Source: Dromiciops gliroides (Eukaryota; Chordata; Mammalia; Microbiotheria; Microbiotheriidae). Taken from it: DNA of 64,000 nucleotides. Position 1 is the stretch's first letter; each line of letters opens with the position of its first letter. The position numbers and the translations under genes were made by a program. Below the pieces are notes generated by a model that worked only from the letters and a program-made list of their open reading frames with translations, searched no databases and was not told the origin of the DNA. Positions 56,131-64,000 of this stretch are shown here, piece by piece. Location of the stretch: NCBI RefSeq assembly GCF_019393635.1, contig NC_057862.1, forward strand, positions 156,192,062-156,256,061. The letters run 5' to 3'.

Positions 56131-57409
56131 ATGCTTAAAGTCAATAGGATCTCAGTCATTTCAGTTAGAATAGAAATAGGTTATGCTATAGCATAGGAAC
56201 AGTATGTCAGGGAACCTGGTATTCCTTACAGTTTCCTAGGGACTAAATTAAATCAAATGATACCTTAGGTACAAAGTGAGTTGGTTATACTGCCAATTCT
56301 TGGTGGAGTGAAGAATTCTTTTATAAAGCAAACATTAACTTCCTCATTTATCTTGTATATAAATTCTGACTTTCCTATTTAGGATTTACTGAAATTGAAC
56401 TGTACCTATAGAACAAGTATAAAATTATATAAAAAAGCAAACTATTCACAGGGAACAATAAAACAAATGTCATATTTTATTTTCTTTTTGTTAGATTTGG
56501 TCCAAAAAAAATGTTCTAACTTTGATTTCCTGGAAAAGAACAATTTATTGGGGAATGTTCCTTGCATACCACTTCCTGCAAAATAGTCACGCCCATGATG
56601 AAGTTATCAATAATATTCAAAATACAATCTTGTGGCTAATTGCTAGAAAACACATTTAAGAGTGGAACAAAAACAGAATTAAAATGCCTATTGAGGATGA
56701 CAGTTCTGGAGATTGTTATCCTATGTTGTAGACAATCATCAGAGTTACTTTCAAAGCAGACTTTAAATGCCTGAAGAAGCTGGCACACTTGTGTGTTATC
56801 TTAAAATGATTATTCAATCATTCTTTGCATTATTCATGAATGCATTTATTTAGTACTAATCTTACAGGATTACCGGATTTTCTGGAAAAAAGTAACCAGC
56901 TCAATATTGCTATGCTCCCACTGCTGTTTTAAGAATTCTTGTCACCACAAGCAAAATCTGTAAAGTTAATTATCAACAAGTTTTTATACATATGATTACA
57001 TTCAGGACTTCAAACAACATTCATTTAAAATCTATCCTACCCAGATGAAAGGTGGAGACGTTATTTCCCTATAAACTTCAAAACTATCCTCAAATGCAAA
57101 ACAACAATTAAAGATTGTTCCTTTGAACCTTGGCATGGTATAGCCTATGAATTATCTTAGCGTCAAGGAATGAAATCCTAAGACCATGTTAGAAGGTGTG
57201 TGTAAAGTATGAAGTAGTAAGCAATCCAAATGAGTAAGTCTAGTGAATATCATCCTGTCAGTCATATCCAGAGAGGAGTTAGGTTAAACACAGGTAATAT
57301 GTCAAGCATCTGTGATTTCTTTCTGGTTAATCCTGTTTTATACAAATGCAGATCAAAATCTCTGCATGTTACCACAGCTTAATGAGTATCTATAGAAGGA
57401 AAAAAGAAA
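56131..57409. other. no recognised feature
   Basis: AT-rich, apparently unique sequence up to the purine array. Confidence 0.5.
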
Positions 57410-57572
57410 GAAAGAAATGAAGCAAGGAAGGAAGGAAAAAGAAAAGAAAGAGGAAGGATGGAAGGAGAAAAAAAGAAAAGGAAGAGAGAAGGAAAGAAGG
57501 AAGGAGGAAAGAAAGTCAGAAAGAAGAAAAAAGAGAAAAAGAGAGGAGAAAAGGGAAGGGAGGGAAGGGAAG
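57410..57572 (+). repeat. purine-rich low-complexity lead-in
   Basis: Irregular GAAA, GGAA and AGAA motifs on the plus strand lead into the pentanucleotide arrays. Open frames here are compositional. Confidence 0.9.
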
Positions 57573-57622
57573 GGAAGGGCAGGGCAGGGCAGGGCAGGGC
57601 AGGGCAGGGCAGGGCAGGGCAG
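57573..57622 (+). repeat. (GGGCA)n array
   Basis: About nine tandem GGGCA units follow GGGAA units and precede the GGAAA array. Each change of unit is by one or two bases. Confidence 0.92.
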
Positions 57623-57877
57623 GAAAGGAAAGGAAAGGAAAGGAAAGGAAAGGAAAGGAAAGGAAAGGAAAGGAAAGGAAAGGAAAGGAAAGGAAAGGAA
57701 AGGAAAGGAAAGGAAAGGAAAGGAAAGGAAAGGAAAGGAAAGGAAAGGAAAGGAAAGGAAAGGAAAGGAAAGGAAAGGAAAGGAAAGGAAAGGAAAGGAA
57801 AGGAAAGGAAAGGAAAGGAAAGGAAAGGAAAGGAAAGGAAAGGAAAGGAAAGGAAAGGAAAGGAAAGGAAAGGAAAT
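57623..57877 (+). repeat. (GGAAA)n pentanucleotide array, about 255 bp
   Basis: About 51 uninterrupted copies of GGAAA, an all-purine plus strand. All three plus frames and the minus strand are open across it because 5 and 3 share no factor, which explains the long low-complexity frames there. The array could form triplex DNA and is likely to vary in length. Confidence 0.97.
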
Positions 57878-57887
57878 CAGCATTCTG

Positions 57888-58841
57888 TGGTCAAGCTTCA
57901 TCACTGAACTTAGTGAGGTCAGTGTTTGGACAATAAGCATACACTCCATTGCCCAGTCCCTATTTTCCATGTGATTTGACCTTCTAGAGTTTGTGCTCCA
58001 CAAGCCCAGCTTCGGAAACCCCTAAGTGGCCTCCATCCAATGATATGGCATTAGAAGAAGATTTTAGTAGAACGTATGCAAATAATCCTGAAAACTATGA
58101 TACTGGAGGACTGAGATATTAAATTAAAAGGCAAATAGTTCTAACCCTAATTACAAATAACCTCAGGGATGCAGCAAGACATAGCCAGTTAAGAATTACT
58201 TCAGAGCACTTAGCAAAAAAATAAATAAGGTCATAACAACTCCCCTCACACAACCTTAGTATCTGTAGCTCATGGAAGGATTTTTATTGGAGGCTTAAAA
58301 TGTCTTCACATTTTCCACAATCAAAATATCATCTTAGAAAGGCAGATATACTTGGTCTGTCCCTAACCGAAGAAAAACAGAGTTCAGATATAAAATTATA
58401 AAATTCTTGCTTCCTGTCTACCAGGAAAATGGTTGCTTTGATGTAGGGTCCTACCTCTTGAGTCATTTCTGCTACCTGCCTCAGTAAGTTTATGTGTCCT
58501 GGAGCCCCCAGCCACTCCCCAGCCAAACCCCATGTATGTAATCTCTGTACATTTAGCTACTACTCCAGGCAGTGACCACAGTGGGTGGGTGGTCCATTGA
58601 GAGCAAAAACTGTGTTCTACTGCTTTGAATCCTCCTAGGTACTTGGCACAGTGCCTTTGCAGAGTAGGGGTTCAGTATGTAGGTTGTTTCATTAAAGGTA
58701 AGTGCCTGAAGTTTTCTGTTTCAAAACAATGCCCTAAGATCCATGCCAGTGCCACCTGAGACAAAAGATACTTTGAGCTTCCAGTGTTGAAGTTTAATAA
58801 ATTATTCACAAAATGTAATGCATTTAAAATATTGTAGTTGA
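57888..58841. other. no recognised feature, weak L2 tail
   Basis: AGCAAAAACTGTGTTCTACT and GTACTTGGCACAGTGCCTTT near 58600-58690 are L2-tail-like. The rest is unassigned. Confidence 0.4.
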
Positions 58842-58947
58842 GTGCTCACTTCAGCAGCACAAATACTAAAATTGGACCGATACAGAGATGATTAGCATGG
58901 CCCCTGCGCAAGGATGACATGCAAATTCGTGAAGCGTTCCATATTTT
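58842..58947 (+). pseudogene. U6 snRNA pseudogene, full length
   Basis: All of U6 is present from GTGCTCACTTCAGCAGCAC to CGTTCCATATTTT (106 nt). It differs from mammalian U6 at about six positions, two of them in the 5' stem-loop. The ACAGAGA box is kept, but the base after it is changed. No proximal sequence element or properly placed TATA box is seen upstream, so it is a retropseudogene and not a transcribed gene. An A/T-rich linker follows, then a LINE 3' end. Confidence 0.92.
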
Positions 58948-58959
58948 AAAAATAATAAT

Positions 58960-59262
58960 AAAAAATGTCAGAGTTGAGTTGTAAAGACAAACAACTTGGA
59001 AAGATTTAAGTACTCTGATCAATGCAATGGCCACCCATGATTCCAGAGGACTGATGATGAAAAATGTTGCCCACTTCCCTGTGGAGAAGAGATGAACTAA
59101 AGGTGCAGACTGAGATGCATATTTTTGGATGTGGTCAGTGTGGGAATTTGTTTTGCTGGACTATGAATCTGTTACAAGGTTGTTGGGTTTTGTTTTGTTT
59201 TGTTTTTCAATCAATAGAAGAAGGGGAAGGGAGGGAGAGAAAATAAATGTTCATTGGGGGGA
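58960..59262 (+). mobile_element. 5'-truncated LINE 3' end adjoining the U6 pseudogene
   Basis: The segment resembles the 3' untranslated end of marsupial L1-type LINEs. It contains CTGATCAATGCAATGGCC, GATTCCAGAGGACTGATG, GTGGGAATTTGTTTTGCT, a T-rich stretch, a G-rich stretch and a terminal AAATAAATG. It begins only a few bases after U6, and no LINE sequence is evident upstream of U6. Confidence 0.6.
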
Positions 59263-60049
59263 AATTAATGGCTGATTGTTATGTCAACTTCTATTCACAT
59301 GTATTTTCAGGCTCATGTCTGATTCATGTCAGGGCAGTACAAGGTAGAGCCTGGGGTTGAAATCAGTTTATTAGCAGGGTTCCAGAGCCAGGATTGCTGC
59401 CAGTGTTGTCCCTTACAAAGATATTTTGGGTGTCAACTTCCCCAGAGTTGGCAGGAATCAAGCTATCTCTTGAATTCTTCCTGCTGATTCTGGGAACTTT
59501 AAACAGAAACCTGGCCAACTCCTGACCAAAATCGAAATACCAGAGAAATCCCTTGAAAAACAAGCCCAAACTGGGACAGCATGGAGCAGTTTCAAGCAGT
59601 GAAAATAAAGCAACACAAGAAAACCAAATCAGAGGAAATCCTGTTTCCAAAGAAATTAAATACACATACCTTGGCTATTTCAGTGAGCTGCTCCATAAAG
59701 AGGAGGGTGTTTCCATCAGGTTTCTCTTTGCTCTATTAATGTCCTCTCCCATCTAATGATATCTGACATCTTTAAGGCAAATGGAGGAGGAAAGTTATTT
59801 TTTTGTGTGTGAGCAGGATTGGCAACAAAATTAAGATTTTGTTTGGCTTCAGTATCGCATCCTGGAGTCTGTAGCAGGGCTGAGGGAGTGAGTTTAGGGT
59901 GGTAGAATTTGATACACAGATAGTAGGCTGACTGTGACAGAGCTCATCCTTTCTCAACCCCTTTCTCTGATGTGCACCCTGTCCCAAACGCTGGAACAGA
60001 ATAATCCCCTGACCTTGGAACTACAGAAATATCACCCCCACATAGGATG
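59263..60049. other. unassigned, possible LTR fragment
   Basis: On the minus strand CCCTGCTAATAAACTGATTT near 59360-59385 resembles an LTR polyadenylation region. No LTR ends were found. Confidence 0.3.
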
Positions 60050-60245
60050 GTGAGGTCAGAAATCATAGATTTAGAGTTTGGAGGGGTCTTAGAGGCCATT
60101 TAGTTCAAACCTGATCTTACAAATATAGAAACTGAGGCCCAGATTTTTCCCAGGTCACAAACAGTAAATACCAGAGCCAGGAATCAAACCCAGGACTTCT
60201 GACTCCAAAGACAAACATCTTTCCTTTATACTATGATGTCTCCCC
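60050..60245 (-). mobile_element. MIR/L3-like remnant
   Basis: GAAATCATAGATTTAGAGTT, CTGAGGCCCAGAT and CAGGACTTCTGACTCCAAAG. Confidence 0.7.
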
Positions 60246-60629
60246 AGTCATCTATCTGAGGGTGTAGGCAGCCAGGTAAACACACACAAGGAAGCCACAA
60301 AATAGGACTTAAGCATCCCAAACCTCAAAGATTATACTGCTGCTCCACTCCTACAAACTTCATCTGGCCTTTGCTTCCAAACACTCCCACTCACTGGGCT
60401 TTGTGTGCCATTTTCAGCCATCTGAAAGAAGCACCAGCACTGATCTTCAACATGACCTTTACCTAGTTGTTTTCCTCTATGCTCAGGTGGAAGCTGTCAA
60501 GATTCATCTCTGGTACTTGGCCCTGAGTCATATTTGCCCACCTGAGTGCTCTATGCTCTATGCTACTGCTCTATGCTAGCATTCAGTCCCACACCTCCCT
60601 TTTCTTCATCATAAAAAAAATCAGAGTAA

Positions 60630-61170
60630 AAGATCAAAGATTTGGAGCTAGAAAGAGCCTTGGCAGTGGTCTAGTCCAGTTCCTTTACTGAATCACAGAT
60701 TGTTGTTTGTTTGTTTTGTTTTGTTTTTTAAAAATCATAAAAGTATTTTATTATTTTCCAGTTACATGTAAATATAGTTTTCAATATGTTTTCATAAGAC
60801 TTTTAGTTTCAAATTTTTCTTCCTCCCTACATCCCCCCCCAAGACAGAAAGCAATCTGATATAGGTTATAAGTGTACAATCACAAACATATTTCTGAATT
60901 AGTCATGTTGTGAAAGAAGAATCAGAACAAAAGGGAAAAACAACAAAAAAAGTAGAAATTGTATGGTTCAATCTGCATTCAGAATCCACAGTTCTTTTTT
61001 TCTGGTGAATCACAGATTTTGAGCTAAGAGGGATTTCAGAGGCCATCTAATCCAATCCCCTAATTTGACAGATGAGGAAACTGAGTCCCAGAAAGGTCAA
61101 ATGATGTGTTCATGTCACACAGGCAACAAGTGGCAAAGTTTCTATTCAAAGCCAGGTCTTCTGACTCCCA
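60630..61170 (-). mobile_element. MIR/L3-like remnant split by a LINE insertion
   Basis: The left part (60630-60701) and right part (61006-61170, with CATCTAATCCAATCCCC and GACAGATGAGGAAACTGAG) are separated by the L1 3' end at 60702. Confidence 0.65.
60702..61005 (-). mobile_element. 5'-truncated L1 3' end
   Basis: T-rich left end (the poly-A in sense), then ATTTTCCAGTTACATGTAAA, a CCCCCCCC run, AGACAGAAAGCAATCTGATA and GTCATGTTGTGAAAGAAGAA, which match the marsupial L1 3' UTR as I know it. The perfect 13-bp duplication TGAATCACAGATT flanks it (60689-60701 and 61006-61018). Confidence 0.85.
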
Positions 61171-61269
61171 ACATTCTTTCCCCTGTACCCTGCTCCCTCC
61201 CTCTTTCTCCCTTTTAGCCTCCCCTTTCTTCCACCCTATCCACACATTCCCCCCTTTCTCATACTGCCA

Positions 61270-61867
61270 GGGAGAAAAGTAGTTGTGTAAATTACAAAAT
61301 TTATTCCCACCAAGGCATTAGTAACTCAATGTATATCCTTTCTCAGGGGCAATTGCTTCTATTCTCCCCATAGCTGTGGGATTTATATTCCTCTATCACA
61401 GACTTAACCTTGTTACTCCTCCATTTTAAAATCTTCAGTAGCTCCCACTTGTCTTCAGGATAAAAAGCAAAATTTCCAGCATAGCACTTAAAATTCTCCA
61501 AAATATTTTTTCAGTCTTATTTTATACGACTCCTCTTTTCTAATCAAACTTTCCTTTATATACAATATTCTATCTCCTTATTCCTTATCTTTTCTCAGGT
61601 GCTGATTCCCCAAGGCTAGAAAAGCAGTCTTCTCACTTTCAAAGCACAACTTAGGTGGTCCCTTTCTACACAAGACCTTTCATGATTCTCTCCTTTTCGG
61701 TTCTTAATGTAATCTTCTTCTTGGAATTATCTTGAACTTATTTATTAGTATACATGCTATATTCTCCCAAGAGTATGTAAGTCCACTGAGAACAGAGAAA
61801 TTTCATTTTTGGTTTTGTAGCTCCCAGTGCCTTACATATAAGAGGTGTTTAATAAGTAGGTATTAAA
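61270..61867 (+). mobile_element. L2 3' region
   Basis: CTTCAGTAGCTCCCACTTGT, GGATAAAAAGCAAAATTTCC and AAGAGGTGTTTAATAAGTAG. Confidence 0.7.
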
Positions 61868-62009
61868 GGGGGCAGCTAGGTGGCACAGTGGATAAAGCAC
61901 CGGCCCTGAATTCAGGAGGATTTGAGTTCAAATCTGGCCTCAGACACTTGACACTTACTAGCTGTGTGACCCTGGGCAAGTCACTTAACCCTCATTTCCC
62001 TGCAAAAAA
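61868..62009 (+). mobile_element. marsupial tRNA-derived SINE
   Basis: Complete copy flanked by the perfect 16-bp duplication ATAAGTAGGTATTAAA (61852-61867 and 62010-62025), at the end of an L2 remnant. Confidence 0.93.
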
Positions 62010-62025
62010 ATAAGTAGGTATTAAA

Positions 62026-62639
62026 TTGAATGCAATGCTTAACCCCATTAAGTTACTAATTAATGATAAAATTTCAGATATTTGTGAGGATAATATTTTA
62101 GGAAAAGGAGGGTTTTGTTAGTCCCTTCCACAAAACATACTACATCCATTCTGCCTACACTTAAGGTTGATTATTTGTGAGAGGGGACACCAAGAGTTGC
62201 AAAGATAGAAAACCACAAAGAATCACACCACATTAATGAAAAGATTCACTAACTGCAGAAATAAGGTGCAAATTTTCAGATTCCTCAACACTGCCCCTAG
62301 GGGTACTGGGAAATTAAGGCAATCAACATGTGTGAGGGAAATTCCTGCATCTGGAGAGAAATTTATCTCTTCCAAATTTGGATCTAAACAAAGGTAAGGA
62401 ATTTGAGTTTGATAAGAAAAATCTTAGGGATAAAGTAAGAATAGGAATCTGGGAATTGTAGCTGAGATATGCAAAGAAATGAGTAGGTATGATGTCAGTG
62501 GTGTTGGTGAAATGATTATGAATCAATCTTCTGCCTCAAAAAATCTTGGTTTTTTTTTCTTTTTTAAATATGCACTGTGTGTACATACTCCACTTTTGCC
62601 TAGCTCTGATGTACTGGTTGTGGGAATGGACAGTAACCA
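62026..62639. other. no recognised feature
   Basis: AT-rich sequence. Nothing recognised. Confidence 0.45.
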
Positions 62640-63215
62640 TCCAAAATAGCAGAGAAAATAACCTTCTGATGACTTTCAAATATGTCAAATTCAACACATC
62701 CCAAACAGAATTCATTATCCTTTCCCCAAAACCTATCCTATTTCTTCCTAACTTCCCTATTTCTGTTGAAAACACTACAATCCTTCAGGTCACCCAGGTT
62801 GGCAACCTACCAATCATCATCCTTAACCATTCTTTAAACATGGGGGATGGGAAAATGAACAGTAGTATAACCAGTAAAATAATAAATAAACATCTTTCAA
62901 GACATTCTTTACTCTTGATTCTTCCTCAGTTCCCATACCTAATCCCTCTACAACAGCCTTGCAATCTTCCCCTTTCTCTCTACTCACATAACCACCACTC
63001 TAGGTGAGATCTTCACCTCTCACCTAACCTGGTCTGGGAGACTGCAGTCATCTCCTAAATGTTCTCTCTAACTATGTTCTCTCTCCTCTCTAATGCATCT
63101 TCCACACAGCTGAGGAAATCAGCTTCCTAAAACACATATCTTACCATGTCACCCTCTTGTTCAAGAAATTCTAGTGACTTCCACTTTCTTCTAAGTAAGA
63201 GGTGCTTAACCTGAA
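62640..63215 (+). mobile_element. L2 remnant
   Basis: CAAATTCAACACATCCCAAA, CAGAATTCATTATCCTTTCC, CACAGCTGAGGAAATCAGCT and CATGTCACCCTCTTGTTCAA match successive L2 blocks. Confidence 0.75.
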
Positions 63216-63400
63216 GTTTATAAATTTATTTTGTTAATATTTTTATAACCATATTTCAATATAATTGATTTCCTTTATTAGTGTATCTATTTTATCTTAT
63301 GTTCTTACAAATGTATCCTGAAAAGGGTACGTAGAGTTATTTCCCAGACTGCATAAGAGTCCAAAATATTAAAAAGAACTCCCTGATCTAAAATGGAATC
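63216..63400 (+). repeat. ancient dispersed repeat, unnamed
   Basis: The text from GGTGCTTAACCTGAAG-like to AAGAACTCCCTGATCT resembles a common mammalian interspersed repeat whose name I cannot give. Confidence 0.4.
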
Positions 63401-63439
63401 TTTATTCTTAGAGGACAATTTATATCTCTAAGACAAAAG

Positions 63440-63890
63440 AGAGAAAGACTAGATTGATGAACTGAGCATGCAACTAAAAAAACCCCAAAACAACAAAACC
63501 CTAGAAAACCAACACATTTAAACAACCCAACACCAAAATAGAAATTCTGAAAATCAAAGATGTTAGCAAAATTGAAAGAAAAAAGGCAAATTGAATTCAT
63601 AAATAAAGCTATTAGCTGGTTGTTTGAAGAAAAAGCAATGAAATAGATAAACCCACAGCTAGTCAGATTAGAAAAAAATAGAGAGGCAAACCAAATTGCC
63701 AATTTAAAAAAAAAAAAGGAAAAAAGCGGAAATAACAATAATGAAGAATAAAGGAAATGATTAGAAACATTTGCCATTTATATGCAAAAAACCCTGACAA
63801 TTTAAATGAAAGAGATGCATAATTACAAAAATACAAACTGCCCCAAAATAGCATATTTAAATAACCTAATTTCAAGTTTTTGCTAGAGTA
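63440..63890 (+). mobile_element. L1 ORF2 fragment
   Basis: Translating with frame breaks gives a WFFEEKAMK-like segment, then KNREAKPNCQF and later a YAKNPDNLNERDA-like segment. This matches the region between the endonuclease and reverse transcriptase of L1 ORF2. Several stops show that it is dead. Confidence 0.65.
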
Positions 63891-64000
63891 GATATGTGGG
63901 AACTAGGAAACTTAGCTCTGTTTAGATAGTCATTGTAGCTAGAATTCTGCATAATGCAATATCTGAAGAAACTGAAGAAATGAACTCCCAAGGGATTAAA

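Noticed and set aside
57353..58003. Open frames of 149-216 codons made of repeated pentapeptides
   Set aside because: Produced by the GGAAA and GGGCA arrays, open in several frames at once. No protein family.
58842..58947. U6 as a functional snRNA gene
   Set aside because: It has several substitutions, no proximal sequence element and no properly placed TATA box upstream.
1607..62025. Many open frames reading ...VTQLVSVKCLRPDLNSG... or ...LTLTSCVTLGKSLNP...
   Set aside because: These are the two strands of the same SINE translated by chance. They recur wherever the SINE occurs and are not genes.
1..64000. CRISPR arrays, operons, plasmid or phage features, intact tRNA genes
   Set aside because: The many evenly similar repeats are SINEs with target duplications, and their tRNA-like heads lack proper cloverleaf structure. 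Nothing prokaryotic was seen.

Overview
The window is repeat-rich vertebrate nuclear DNA from a marsupial. The main evidence is about 35 copies of a tRNA-derived SINE (core GCAGCTAGGTGG ... GTTCAAAT ... TAGCTGTGTGACC) of the marsupial WSINE1/Mar1-like CORE-SINE type. LINE 3' ends of marsupial L1 style, L2-clade LINE remnants and marsupial-style endogenous retroviral LTRs accompany them. An Australasian marsupial seems most likely from the abundance of this SINE, but that is an inference. No bacterial, plasmid or phage features are present.

The only protein-coding gene I can support is the first coding exon of UACA (nucling), on the minus strand at 36037-36111. It lies in a CpG island at about 35330-36420 and encodes 25 residues starting MKSLKSRL, ending at a consensus GTAAGT donor. 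Everything to its left (1-36036) would then be UACA intron 1 or beyond. Everything to its right is upstream promoter and intergenic sequence. I found no second UACA exon by eye.

Regions. 1-5.5 kb: L2-clade LINE remnants with a nested SINE pair. 5.9-6.6 kb: a solo LTR on the minus strand. 7-16 kb: SINEs, L2 and CR1/L3-like remnants and two long copies of an unclassified ancient repeat (called Rep-A here). 17.7-20.8 kb: mostly unique AT-rich intron with a weak LTR candidate. 22.4-23.4 kb: an ERV LTR with an adjoining primer-binding site. 25.7-28 kb: an L2 reverse-transcriptase fragment and a HAL1/L1-like element. 33.1-33.4 kb: two SINEs in succession at one target. 35.3-36.4 kb: CpG island and UACA exon 1. 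38.3-38.6 kb: a nearly full-length 7SL RNA pseudogene. 39.9 and 43 kb: a 97% identical 116-bp inverted pair. 43.5-47.2 kb: a 3.7-kb non-autonomous endogenous retrovirus with LTRs that look identical. 57.4-57.9 kb: a large purine pentanucleotide array. 58.84-59.26 kb: a U6 snRNA pseudogene joined to a LINE 3' end. 63.4-63.9 kb: an L1 ORF2 fragment.

The most interesting object is the young ERV. It has two 359-bp LTRs with no difference that I could find, a 4-bp target duplication, a tRNA-Arg-like primer site carrying small insertions, and no visible pol gene. It keeps one open frame of about 293 codons that starts near the 5' LTR. That frame joins two N-terminal membrane-like segments to a proline-rich stretch and a degenerate Gag-type zinc knuckle. 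Most open frames elsewhere are translations of SINEs, simple repeats or GC-rich sequence and are not genes.
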